Shown here one piece after another: positions 34,385 to 45,189 of a stretch of DNA of 64,000 nt. Made by a program: the position numbers and the translations under genes. This DNA is from Endomychus coccineus (taxonomy: Eukaryota > Arthropoda > Insecta > Coleoptera > Endomychidae): assembly GCA_958510875.1 (NCBI GenBank), contig OY294067.1, forward strand, positions 34,150,912 to 34,214,911. Direction: 5' to 3'. Under the pieces are notes generated by a model. The model ran no database searches. It was given only the letters and a program-made list of their open reading frames with translations, and was not told the DNA's origin. Position 1 is the stretch's first letter; each line of letters opens with the position of its first letter.

Positions 34385-36115
34385 ACATTACGTAAAACAA
34401 AGCATGGCTTGTTAAACATTATGGGGACTCTTCACCATTGATTGGAACAATTCAGAAGTGTTTTACTGATTTTCGTTGTGGTTGTATGACCACAAGGGAT
34501 GCCGAACGTTCTGGTTGTCCAATTGAGGTTACAACGCCAGAAATTATTGATAAAATCCATGGTATGATATTGAAAGATCAGCGAGTTACAGTGCACGCGA
34601 TTGCTGTGGGTATAACCTTCTCAACCGAACGGGTACAGAGCATTTTGCATACATTTTTCAATCTGACAAGGCTATCTGCCATTGTGTGCCTCATTTCTTC
34701 TCTGTTGACAACAAGCGCGACCGTGTGACAACTTCGAAGAAGTCTTTTGATGTTCAAGCACGATAAGAAGGACTTTTTGCTCCGTTTCGTAACCGTGAAC
34801 GAAACATGGATCCATCAAAACATACCAAAGACCAAATAACAGTCGAAACAGTGGATTCTGACGAATGGAAGCCGAAAAAGGCCAAAGTTAGGTTATCGGC
34901 AAACAAAGTTATGGTGACATTTTTTTAAGATGCACACGGTATCGTCCATATCGGTAACCTTGAGAAGAACGAAACGACCACTTGCGTATATCATGCAGAG
35001 CTATTGCAGTCCAGGCTATGAACCGGAAAATAAAAAAAAAACATGTAAGTTCGAATCAGAAATTTTTTCTTGCATTAGCTTCAGGAGGTTCTCAGGATCA
35101 TTCATACACCTTAAAATCTCTTGGGAACCCCAACCCCACCCATTGGGGGCGAAAATGGCTCGAAATCTCCAAGTCTTGAATTGTATTTGCTACAAAAAAA
35201 GGTATTTTGGCATTTCGAGTGCACCTAGGAGGTTTTATGGGTCGCTGAACATGAATCCGTAGTCAGATTTACTTGCAATCTATCGTAGGGGTGATAAGAT
35301 CGACGAAATTGGTCAATTTTGCACTCCTATATGTTATTTTGCAATTTGCGTGTTTTAGGCATTTTGAATGCACCAAGGAGATTTTTTCTAGTCGCTGAAT
35401 ACGATTCCGAAGCCAGATTTACTCGAATATCATCGTAGGGGTGGGAAATTTACAAAAATGGCTAATTTGACACGCTTCTGAATTTTTACTATTTTTGCAT
35501 TTTAAAATTACTTCGGAGTAAATCTGCCTTCGGAATCGTATTCAGCGACCCAAAAAAAAACCCCGGTACATTCGAAATGCCAAAAACAAGTAAATTGCAA
35601 AATAACATATATGGGTGGGGTTGGGGTTCTCAAGAGGTTTTGAGGTGTATGAATGATCCTGAGAATCTCCTGGAGCTAACGCAAAAAAAAATTTTTGATT
35701 CGGACTTTTATGTTTTTTTTTTATTATAGCTAAAATCCCGGTTCACAGCCTAGACTATTGGATCGACTAGCCGATTTGAAGCGAAAGTGGCCCCATTTGG
35801 CAAAGGAAAAAGTGCTCTTCCACCAGGACAACGCACCAGCGCACAAGTCCGCAGTTGCAATGGCAAAATTGCATGAATCGAGCTACGAATTGGTTCGTCA
35901 TCCAGCATATTTTCCATATTTCGACCCCTGCGATTTTTATCTACTTTTAAAAAAACAAATGGCTCGGCGGAGAGAGATTTGGCTCCAACGATAAGATCAT
36001 CGCTGAAACAAACGCCTATTTTGAGGGATTGCCGAAATCGTATCACTTATAAAAACGTTGGCCGAAGTGTATCGGCCTACAAGGAGATTATGTTGAGAAA
36101 TAAAATAAGTTTTAA
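34385..36115 (+). pseudogene. Mariner transposase pseudogene
   Basis: Encodes the cut-and-paste transposase of Tc1/mariner type. N-terminal HTH half: VKHYGDSSPLIGTIQKCFTD and DAERSGCPIEVTTPEIIDKI, then KDQRVTVHAIA and STERVQSILHTFF. Catalytic half: FVTVNETWIH, where the first Asp of the D,D34D triad should be (VDETWIH) but is Asn, then DAHGIVHIGNLEKNETT. The gene is interrupted after HAELL by the insert at 35007 and resumes at 35755 with LADLKRKWPHLAKEKVLFHQ, then DNAPAHKS (second Asp retained) and HPAYFPYFDPCDFYLL (third Asp region). Several frameshifts and stops besides the insert make it non-functional. Confidence 0.88.
35001..35760. mobile_element. Foldback/MITE element inserted in the mariner transposase
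   Basis: Insert at 35007-35754 flanked by CTATTG at 35001-35006 and 35755-35760. The ends are AGTCCAGGCTATGAACCGG on the left and, inverted, AGTCTAGGCTGTGAACCGGG on the right. The two halves are inverted copies for most of their length: a Lys/Asn-like A-run, CAGGATCATTCATACACCT, and GGAACCCCAACCCCACCC on the left match the right half in reverse. Inner modules with GGGTCGCTGA and GATTCCGAAG are repeated three times. It has no coding capacity, so it must rely on a transposase from elsewhere. Confidence 0.85.
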
Positions 36116-36169
36116 CCAAATAAATAATTGCTTGTATTATTTTGTTAGGGACTTTTCATCTTGTCCTCG

Positions 36170-37005
36170 AAGTCTCCGGTCTAGCTCTCATGCAAACCTC
36201 TATGAAACATGGCAGGAGACGAATAGAGGAACAAGTTCATTGCTGTTGAATGGGATGTTCATTCTCTCACAATCCGTGTCAAAAAATATTCTAACAAATT
36301 AAGAAGAAACATAGAGTGTAAGCAAGACTCGGAGATGACAATAAATCATTGAAAAAATCAATTGAACACTCCGAGAAAGTCAATTACGTTCCATCAGAAA
36401 TATATTTGATAAATGAGGCCATTTATTAACATCATTGAATCGGCGTTCAGTTTTGAATTTGCCACGAGCAGTGACAGAGTATATTTCGTGATGATCAATG
36501 CTGTATGCGTTTCTGGTCAGTTGACTTCTCTCTGTTATCTCCAAGATTGATGTTCTGACAATGAATAAAGATGCATTACGATGCACATCATCCATTAGAT
36601 ATATCAACTTATAAACCAAATAGATCAAAGTTATCGCTACAGCATCGCTAGCATTATTTAAGGTAAATAATGCAGCAACAATATATCATCATACCCGTTA
36701 ATCAAGATATTACTGCTAAAATTATACATTCACATTAATTTAATCCATGTTCACAAATTTTAATTGAGCATGATATTGTACTACTGATTAATTAACATCA
36801 AATTATGTACGTAAATGTTGTAATATCGTATTGTAGTTGTTGCAAACATTTGAATTGGAATCAATATGAGTGCAATTTCATGATATCATTGAACTGTATT
36901 ATCATTATATTCATATGGCGATAGGTCAATCAAAGATCATAGTCCCATGTACACAGTCGAGTCAAAAATGTACAAACCCCGGAAAATGAAGATATACATT
37001 TTTTT
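36170..37005. other. No recognisable feature
   Basis: A+T-rich DNA between the mariner and the next foldback element. Confidence 0.45.
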
Positions 37006-37007
37006 CC

Positions 37008-38189
37008 CTGAAACCTTTTGCAATGTCTCAAGTTAGCCCTATATAACATAATTCACTCAGTGAGATATAGGTAAATGCCCTCTTCCCCCTAATAAACAAT
37101 AAATAAACAATTTAATGATCAAATTAAATAACCAGAAAAATATTGGTGCTTTTTGAGCCAAAATCACACCTAGGAAGGTTTTTGGGTCGCTGATTATGAA
37201 TGTGAGATCAAAAATACCAAATTGTGGATGGCGCTTGGTAAGACCGAAAGTAGCGCTCATTGGGTTCAATTTTTATATAACAAATTGAATAACACCCCGG
37301 AGATTTTTCGATTTGCCGATTACCAATTTAATGTAAAAAAATGCAACGAAAATAAATAGACAAAAATGACTTTTCCAAATCTTTTTTTTTATTTTTAAAA
37401 ATATGTTATTTGTAAATCTATTGCTGCCTGATAATTAATAGTTCAAAAGTCGTGTCGTATCAAAAATGTTCATTAGAATGTTGTAACTATCGTTCTAGTT
37501 ACCCTGTTTTCTAAAAAATGCTGCAAAATTCGTTCTAAAATGTTTCACTAGAGACGATATAAAGCATGTCAATTTAGCTGTTTTCTAGACGAAGTTACAT
37601 CAAAATCTATGAAATTGATTTTTTTATGCTATGATATTCCATTCTACCATTTTTATATAACCTAACGTTTTTCCACAAAATAAACGATATTTCACTAATT
37701 TAGTAGCGCCATCTATTATTTGCAATTTTTTCAGTTTATATTTCATACAGTGAAGTTGAAAACCCCAGAGCTTCAATTTTCACTAACAAATAACGAATAT
37801 GTATATTTGTTGAATATACTTCTTGAGACTAGTGCTTCTACGCTAGCGCAATCTATGATATACATTTTTTACATTAAATTCCTAATCAGCAACCCCAAAA
37901 GCCCACGGGGTGTGATTTTTGACAAAAAATCACAGATAGTTATCGAGTTATTCAATTATTTACACAAAAATTAAACCCATTGAGCGTCACTTCCGGTTTT
38001 ACGCGAACGCTATCTACAATTAGGTATTTTTGATTTTGGGGAAAAAAACACCTATAGTTTTCGAGTTACTCAATTTGTCTATCAATTTGTTCATTTATTG
38101 TTTATTAGGGGAAGGGGACATTTGCCCCATATCTCACTGGATGCATTATGTTATGTAGGGCTAACTTAAGACATTGCAAAAGGTTTCAG
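37008..38189. mobile_element. 1.18-kb foldback element with long terminal inverted repeats
   Basis: The left end CTGAAACCTTTTGCAATGTC at 37008 matches the inverted right end at 38189. The arms continue through TTAGCCCTA...ACATAA, the GATATAGG/TATGGGG region, and CCCCCTAATAAACAATAAAT, about 100 bp at high similarity. Pairing then resumes through inner segments (CACACCTAGGAAGG with CACACCCCGTGGGC; TCATTGGGTTCAATTTTTAT with TCAATGGGTTTAATTTTTGT). No coding region. It shares the GGGTCGCTGA word and neighbouring bases with the foldback at 35007, suggesting related families. The target duplication is not clear. Confidence 0.8.
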
Positions 38190-38870
38190 AATCCAATTCT
38201 GTTGAAGTATTAGTTAAATGAGGTAATGGAAAAATTACTTCATTAGGTCAATAATGTCAATACATCAAAACTGTTTTCAAACAATGAAAACTCGTATAAA
38301 TTCAATGCAAATCGAATTTGGATTACAAATTGGAATAACTATGATATATTGACAATTATTCCAATCGCTAGTAGCATCTTCAGAATGAGTGATAGTCATG
38401 CCCTAACAAACTGTAGAATAGTGGAATAAAACACAAATTCAAATTTACAGAGTTTAATTGCTCAAATTGTTTCGTCGTACAGTGGCATTCTCGAAGTCAG
38501 TTATTAACTGTAACCAAGTTGTGACGAAACAATAATATCTTGAGCATCTAAACTTTGCAGTTCGTGAGTTTGTTGAAATTGCGTTTCATTCTAGTACCAG
38601 CTGTTGTCCGCAAGCTATGCGAGCAGAAATAGATAGTCCCCGTAAATGAAGGTGTCGGCTCCGCCGCCGCGATGTATTCCTCAAGTTCCAAGACTTCATG
38701 CATATTTCAAATGAGTAGAGACTGAAGGCGTGTAAAGACCTACTAATATACTCAGTCATGGGAATGAATTGAGAGGAATATCTATGTTAAGGTATGGTCT
38801 GTCACGGTATTATGTGACTGACAATGTATTAACTGTCTGTCATTTAAACATTACCAGTTTTGTCGATGAG
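38190..38870. other. No recognisable feature
   Basis: Non-coding. A GTGACGAAAC block near 38520 is faintly repeated near 55876; nothing else recognised. Confidence 0.4.
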
Positions 38871-38879
38871 CTATTTGTT

Positions 38880-39538
38880 TTCTGTCACACACAGTCTAAC
38901 TGTGATAATGATGCATTAATCTATGGAACTGTTGTCATCTGAAACGTACGTAGTTATATTAGCAAAATCGCTTAACTATAAATATTCGCTGCAAATATTA
39001 AAGGAATAATGAGTCGACAATAATTCCTACAAACAAATAAATTTAACTGAAAATTTAAATGATAACGTTAAAATTCGAGATGTATTCCATCGAGAGCACA
39101 TATTCGAATGTCAGTCCTACGCGTTTATATTGTGAATTCAATAATAAACCTGCTTCGGCGATGCGAATCCAGCTGGTAAGACGTCGGCCTCATATTCTTT
39201 TGATTCCAATAGCGTAGGTTCGAAACTCCAAGCGGAAATGTTATTTGGTTTGCTGGTAAAATTTTTCGCAGGTTAGTTTCTTAGATTTCCATATGTTTCC
39301 GGGAATACTAGGTTAGTGGGTTATTTGAAACTTTATTTTTGTAATTGATAGATTTTCCTTGCCCTTGTATAACTTGTCGCGTTAGGATCACATTCGCACA
39401 TGTGCTCTCGATGGAATAGATCTCGAATTTTACGTCTCGTGTCGCGTGTTGTCTATCACAGGCAGTTTGAAGTGCGGTAATGATCCCATTAATTTATGGA
39501 ATTGTCTGTCATATAAATTGTACGTGAATATATTAGCT
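38880..39538. repeat. Direct repeats enclosing a 364-bp terminal-inverted-repeat unit
   Basis: A direct repeat of about 85 bp (38880-38964 and 39450-39538; shared words include GATCATTAAT-like, TATGGAA(C/T)TGT and TGTCAT) encloses a unit at 39069-39432. The unit has 43-bp inverted ends beginning TAAAATTCGAGAT(G/C)TATTCC, with about three differences between the arms. Inside that unit lies the tRNA-like segment at 39157. The nested layout suggests a small non-autonomous element. Confidence 0.62.
39157..39230 (+). repeat. tRNA-like / SINE core
   Basis: AATCCAGCTGGTAAGACGTCGG resembles a tRNA D-arm and A box. GGTTCGAAACTCC at 39217-39229 is a good B box, at the spacing expected for a tRNA of about 74 nt. 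Acceptor and anticodon stems do not pair convincingly, so this is more likely a tRNA-derived SINE fragment or pol III promoter relic than a working tRNA gene. Confidence 0.4.
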
Positions 39539-39615
39539 ATTGAATATAATTAGTCAGTACGTGATGAAAATTCGTTCTAAAATTAAATAACATAATTATT
39601 AAAAGTTCTATTTTC

Positions 39616-39751
39616 ACTAATTTAATAAATAAATGTAACTATAGCTTCGCTAACACCTCAGCTTCTTCGAACGAATATTACGAATTACTTATTTGTTTGA
39701 AGAAACTACAGTGTTAGCGAAACTACAGGTACATTTATTTATTAAATTAGT
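39616..39751. repeat. 41-bp inverted repeat around a 54-bp loop
   Basis: Arm ACTAATTTAATAAATAAATG at 39616 through CTTCGCTAACAC (39656) is matched by the inverted arm GTGTTAGCGAAAC at 39711 through CATTTATTTATTAAATTAGT (39751), with about two mismatches. Could be a small MITE; ends and target duplication are uncertain. Confidence 0.65.
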
Positions 39752-39759
39752 CAAAATCG

Positions 39760-41215
39760 ATATTTCAATAGTTATTCTATTTGAAACATCAGCTGTAAAA
39801 ATGTTAAAATATATCAAAACCCTCTCATCCTGTTTGGGATTCTGTTTCGATAAATACGTTCTCAGAGGCTGCTTAGATTATATACGGAACCTACATTTCA
39901 AAATTCATCGATCGTCGTTATGGTTTCGGAAATTTTGTAATGAGTAAGCGTTACCTTCTTCTTATATAAATTTTCACATTTACTTCCGTTACTATAAAGT
40001 GTACTCCGCCTAAACAAAATTCACAACTTTCGGGAATTTTCGAGTTCAGCGTTACTGAATCCAACTAGATCATTCTTAATATCGAAATCTAAGTAATACG
40101 GTATGAGATAAGATGTCTCCTCTCCAAATTTCTAATTCATGCGGTGTAAAAATATTGGAGGGTTCAACAAATTTCAGGAACATTTTAGATCATTCTTGAA
40201 AGGTTGAACAAGTCTCAATAAATGCTTTTGATTGCGAATTCAGAACAAACTGTAACGGAATCTGTAGTGAAAGACGATGAATAGCTGGGAGACACCTCTG
40301 TACATACTTAATTCTGTTCAGTTAATTTTTTTTTTTTAAATTAGTGAAAAATATAATTCTAAGTAATTAGTGAAATCGATATACGAAACAAGTTGGGTAT
40401 ATATTACCCCATAGTTTTATCATATCAGCAATTTGATCAAAATCACATTGTTTGTTGTATTATACGTTCCAATTATTAGGTTGCGAGGTCTGTCTTTTCA
40501 TAAAAACACTATACTGGTTTGTGAGTAGTGAAAACAAATAGAAGCTTTGTAATATAGATTTAGAATTTTTTCCCTCCCCTTTTGTATTTGATAATAATGA
40601 GTTAATGATTGATATAGAATGTTTCGTGATGCTTGAATGCATGAGAAAATTGAGATGCTATTTAATCTGAATAAAAGTATACTTTAAACTGTAACGATAT
40701 TATGAAATCTACTATACCGGATGTTGAAGAAAGTCGATAGGCTATTAGGAAAATATTTTATTCTTATACATTCTTTCACCTTAGAAATATTTTTAAAAGA
40801 TAATCAGCGGCAAAGCTACAGGCGAGTTGTTCCCCTTTTCTCACGCTATTCTATATTCCAATTGATGTTTTTCAAAAAATTACTCATTATTATGTCTCGT
40901 TTGATTTAGAAAAATGAGTTATTCCTGCAAAATTATAATTGGAGTTCAAGACTTAGAGAAACTCTAAAATAACACCTGAAAGAAAAATGGCTCCGATTCT
41001 TCATTGTTACAATTATGATTTACATATTTGGTTGTATACCGCTCATACCTATATAGAGTGTATCATGTTTACTTCTCACAATTGAAAGGAAACAGCTCCC
41101 CTCTCCATATATCAGTATTCGCCGTTCCGAAAATTGTTTAGTCGAGTTTATAGGAATTTGCATATAAAGTCAATAAATAATCGAACGAGGAATTCAAACG
41201 AATCCAAAAAAAATC
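39760..41215. other. No recognisable feature
   Basis: A+T-rich DNA with short frames only. Confidence 0.45.
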
Positions 41216-41237
41216 TGAATTATAAAGAATATCCCGT

Positions 41238-41347
41238 GGCTAAGAAATGTTGAAGAATCTATTTTAGAAGTACTCGCAAATCTGAAACTGCCTGGACTAG
41301 GTGGTAAAGCTTATGACCCAATTTTGAAACAACCTGTTATTAAGGGT
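41238..41347 (+). other. Candidate isolated exon or exon relic
   Basis: A short open stretch translates as NVEESILEVLANLKLPGLGG and KAYDPILKQPVIKG and ends at AAGG|GTATGTG, which fits a 5' splice-donor consensus. The composition looks more protein-like than the flanking DNA, but I do not recognise the family and see no partner exon. An AG that could serve as acceptor lies at 41262 or upstream near 41240. Low confidence. Confidence 0.2.
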
Positions 41348-41349
41348 AT

Positions 41350-42425
41350 GTGATAATTATCACCTCCCATGTCCTCCCTCATTTCATTAAAATGTATGTT
41401 ATCCATAATAGAGGTAATTGAGTGATTGATTTAAGAGAACTGTAAAATGTTCTAGATATCGTTGTTATGTAGGGACCTGATTATTCTCTATTTTTCAGAG
41501 GATATCAGTTTTTCTTATGAAGAAGTCTACACAATGTTGCATTCAGAATGAATTTTGAACGATTATAAGTAACACGTATTTGCAAGGTGGCAGTCTAAAA
41601 CTGGTCTGAATTATAACTGCTTAGAGCTCGTGAAACTTTGAAGTTTCATATACATAAACCGTCTGCAGGGAAGTAGCAACTACAAAGTTTTAATATAAGT
41701 ATGCAAATTTTATAATAAGAAACTTCTGTTTTGTATGTGTCTGCAATTAAAACAGAATGCATGTCTGGCAGTATCCGCATATATTTTGATGTTCCGTTGG
41801 AGGTAATTGTACTTAAATTCAATAGAATATGGAATCACGTTCAAGCTGGATAATATCGCGAGGATATATGACTCAACTGAAGACAACGATGTAACAAAAT
41901 TCTTGGTACTTTGTAATTGGCATGTCGCTTTATTATTGAACTACCACACATGAGAAAGCAATTTATAAAACACTTATAGATGCAATACATTTCGTAAAAC
42001 AATTTTACATACAAAAGTAATTAATTACTCCAGAGGAATCAATGTTGATGTACAAAAAAAGATTTGAGCCTTACGTAAGAAAATGTCTGCTTTATTGTAC
42101 ACTCATAATTTGACAACAGACCCGGGCGGCTATAATGAAGGTGAAATGTCAACTTTTTATAATTTCATGGCGTCATAGGAATTGAAATCATAAAAAAGAT
42201 TTTATCAACCTATTATGTAGAGGATGCGTTTGAATCATTCGTTTCTCAGCCGCGTGGAGCAAGCAACGTGAGTGAGAGGGAAGGGCGGCCGGAGAATCGG
42301 TGTTCCTGAATTGTTAAGAAAAAGTCGTTGAAGTATTTACACTATGGCAGATTATTGGTATCTTCGATCTTCCGATACAGGATAGAAATATATTAAATGT
42401 GCCTTCCTTTCCAATAGGGTTATAA
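41350..42425. other. No recognisable feature
   Basis: Non-coding A+T-rich DNA. A G+C-richer patch lies at 42240-42300 without a motif. Confidence 0.45.
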
Positions 42426-42429
42426 TAGA

Positions 42430-43368
42430 GGACAGTGTACGAGAGAATTGGGTCTGCCTGGTCTTTCGCGAATTTCGGTATCAACCTTTATGATCGGGCA
42501 GGAACACTGGCTGCTTTTGGCGAATTGTCTTAATTATTCATATATACAGATAGAGCTATTACACACCCCACTTGCCATCGTTGCTCGCTGGTGCCAGGTC
42601 GAGGGACTCAGGGTGAATCCTGAAAAGACCGAAGCGGTTCTTTTCACAAGGAAACGGAAACTGGGACCGCTACCAGACTTTCGTCTGTTTGGAAGGTCCC
42701 ACTCATGAAAGGCTCAGTGAAGTACCTTGGAGTTATCCTCGATGCTAAACTGAGCTGGAAAATGCACCTGGAAACCCGGGTAAAGGGTATGCAGGAGAGC
42801 CTTCGCGAACACATGGGGTCTACGGCCACAGGTCCTGCACTGGATCTACACGGCCATGATCCGCCCAATCATAACCTACGCAGCCGTTGTGTGGTGGCCT
42901 TCGACAGAAACGGCTTTGTCCCGTCTGGCGCTGGACAAGGCTCAACGACTGGTCTGCGTGGGGATAACGGGGGCTATGAGGACCGCGCCCGCCAGGGCTC
43001 TGGAGGTTCTGGTGGGGATCGTTCCTCTACAACTCCATATCAAAACAGTGACTGCATGTACGGCGTATCGGTTGGCTGGTCTGGGCCAGTGGGTCGGTGC
43101 GTCTATGCCTCGCTGTCATGGCAAAATCTGGCTAGATGTGGGGAGGTGGATGAAACTGCTTCTTATATCCTAGCAGAATGTCCAGCACTGGCTTCTCTCA
43201 GGCTACAACACCTCGGCAGTACACATATGCCGCTTGAAGCAATAAGAGATATCAGTCCATGCAAAATCTTAGCTTTTGGCACTGCCTTAGGCTTGCTGGA
43301 CTGATTCTAGTATCAAGAGGCGCACAATGGACCCAATCAAGCGGTCTAAGTGCTCCGGACTCGTCTGA
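42430..43368 (+). pseudogene. R1/LOA-type LINE copy with internal deletion
   Basis: Same family as 2755-3929 and 45190-46068. Frames in order: 42560-42700 IVARWCQVEGLRVNPEKTEAVLF, part of the RT palm/thumb; 42705-42800 GSVKYLGVILDAKLSWKMHL; 42856-43130 MIRPIITYAAVVWWPSTETA, DKAQRLVCVGITGAMRTAPA, LEVLVGIVPLQLHIKTV. Next comes an abrupt junction near 43125-43135 (CHGKIW to LARCGEVDE). RNase H is missing entirely, and the C-terminal zinc-type motif ARCGEVDETASYILAECP follows, ending LGLLD at 43304 with a short 3' UTR. An internal deletion therefore removed RNase H. Several frameshifts; not functional. Confidence 0.82.
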
Positions 43369-43822
43369 ATTACCTAGATATTTGTGTGTACTGTGTTTTA
43401 AAAGTGATAAACTTTCTTGAGAAATGATGTGACCTATATTCAAAATATATTTGACTACCGCTGATTTTTCACAAATATTTTTCTCTATATGAGCAAAATG
43501 TTCCTCATAACGAGTTAAAATGTTCCTTCTAGTTTGACCCACATAGCATTCTGAACAGATTGATTTTGTAAATCCCGAATATGTTGGAATCGGAAACTTC
43601 ATCAAAGGTGTTGCCTAAAAGATGTTTTAGCTCATTCTTACATCTATAAACTTGTTGTATTGCAAATTTAGAAATCAAACTATAGAATTTATTAATTACT
43701 GAAGGATGATATGGGAAACTTTCGAAGTATTTGGTGATGGCCCTAATTTTGTTAGTTGGCTATGTTTCAATTTCCATTTTTGTTTAGAAACTGAATTATT
43801 GATCAAAGATTTGTGGTAACTA
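43369..43822 (-). pseudogene. PLE family B 3' copy, left arm of a head-to-head pair
   Basis: On the minus strand from 43822: a linker (NNSVSKQKW-like, then TKLGPSPN), then VYRCKNEL-type segment, and the GIY-YIG endonuclease near 43560-43400: SECYVGQTRRNILTRYEEHF, AHIEKNI, and ILNIGHIISQESLSLLKHST. The GIY tyrosines are partly readable (FGIYKIN upstream in another frame, and YVG). Frameshifts separate the parts. Inverted relative to 43868-44480, with only about 45 bp between arms. This arm stops at 43369 against LINE DNA and has lost its hammerhead. Confidence 0.8.
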
Positions 43823-43867
43823 TAACAACAAATTTGAGAAACTTTAGCAAATTGCTTTGAACAATAA

Positions 43868-44480
43868 TTACCACAAATCTTTGATCAATAATTTATTTTC
43901 TAAGCAAAAAATTGGAACGTGCCTTCAAATACTACTACTAATAAAATCCAAAAGTTTCACTTACCATTTTTCATTTATTAATAAATTACATAGTTTGTTT
44001 CCTAAATTTGCAATACAACCAGTTTATAGATGTAAGAACAAGCTGAAACATAGATTTCGACAAATCCGTGATTTACAAAATCAATTGTGAGTCGTGTTCA
44101 AAATGCTATATGGGTCAAACTAGAAGAAACATTCTAACTCGTTATAAGGAACATTTTGCACATATGAGGGAAAGTAATGGTGAAAAATCAGCGACAGCCG
44201 AACATATTTTGAATACAGGTCACACCATTTCTCAAGAAAGTTTATCACTTTTAAAACACAGTACAGGCAAATATCTAGGTTATATGGAAGGGATGGTAAT
44301 GTAATGAAAAAGCAATTTATTAAATTCCAATTTTCTCCAGCTGAGGGTAACCCTTTGTTTACATTATTATCCCCAAATAGTATTTAAACAGGCACATTTT
44401 GATTGAGTTTACTCTGATGATGACTATTTGGTAGCCGAAAGGTCCTCAGTACTTTAATAGTATTTTTAGTGAATAAGGGT
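43868..44480 (+). pseudogene. PLE family B 3' copy, right arm of a head-to-head pair
   Basis: Plus-strand mirror of 43369-43822. The linker at 43900-44040 (FINKLHSLFPKFAIQPVYRC) leads after a frame change to the GIY-YIG endonuclease at 44068-44290: IYKINCESCSKCYMGQTRRN, ILTRYKEHFAH, and ILNTGHTISQESLSLLKHST, followed by LSPAEGNPLFT-like residues and a stop. YMG replaces YIG. The reverse transcriptase is absent. A hammerhead follows at 44410. 5'-truncated and frameshifted. Confidence 0.82.
44410..44451 (+). ncRNA. Hammerhead ribozyme, PLE family B
   Basis: Core CTGATGA at 44414-44420, stem II GACTATTTGGTAGCC (one A-C mismatch at its base), GAAA at 44437-44440, near-palindromic stem III AGGTCCT at 44440-44446, cleavage expected after the C at 44447, and stem I from TACT (44410-44413) with AGTA (44448-44451). 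All core bases present. Confidence 0.75.
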
Positions 44481-44489
44481 GCTTATTTC

Positions 44490-45185
44490 TTAGCATAAGT
44501 GTGATTCAATCAGTAGAGAGTATGACATTTTTAAATTTTCATATTCATAAAACAACTAAAATATCTAAGTTTGAAAGCATTGGCCAGACCACTTTCATAT
44601 GTCGTATATATAAGTTTTCCTATAAATTTATTATAAAAGTTTAAAAAAATGTTGTCCCGATCTACCTGGATACTTTTCCAGGAAAAGGTGTATGAAATAG
44701 TCCCGAAGGAGGAAATAAATTTAGAATTCAGTACGCTTTCTAAACTTTTCAATTTGACCGTCACTAGACTCATTTAATTTACTGTTGGCACCAAGTTTGT
44801 TGTTTGTCTACTTTATTTGAAAGTTGTATGACGTGGAACACTTTGAAATGCATAGACATATTGATTTATCTCATGGAGCACGTGTTCGTGTTTGAATAGT
44901 GTTAGATTAATTTGGCTACAAGACATGCATGTGAAATTCTGCGAGTAACTTTAGATTTGGTTAGCCTGCATTGAAAGTCAGTCAGTGCAAAGTTGGAAAT
45001 TACCTACCAAGTTATTGCATATAGTGCAGGATGTGGTTACGGACTACTTCACACACGCACACATCATTGAAGTCAATTTGAAGTTAACTTCTTGAATAAG
45101 CGAGGATTAACTGCTACGACTTTGTAGATTACTTCTAAAATATTGCTCAGAAATCGAATCGCAGTTTAGACCATCAGGAATAATA
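44490..45185. other. No recognisable feature
   Basis: A minus-strand open frame at 44773-44531 has no motif that I recognise. The rest is non-coding. Confidence 0.4.
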
Positions 45186-45189
45186 TAAT

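Larger units (their letters stand above)
34214..36169 (+). mobile_element. Dead mariner transposon interrupted by a foldback element
   Basis: The terminal repeats are CGAGGCCAACGTGAAAGGTC at 34214 and, inverted, CGAGGACAAGATGAAAAGTC ending at 36169. They stay similar for about 28 bp. A TA precedes the left end; the right TA has been lost. Subtracting the 748-bp insert at 35007-35754 leaves about 1.2 kb, normal for mariner. The internal gene is a broken mariner transposase on the plus strand. Confidence 0.85.

Noticed and set aside
44531..44773. 80-codon minus-strand frame (MSLVTVKLKSLESVL)
   Set aside because: No recognisable domain, no second copy, and length is within chance for this DNA.
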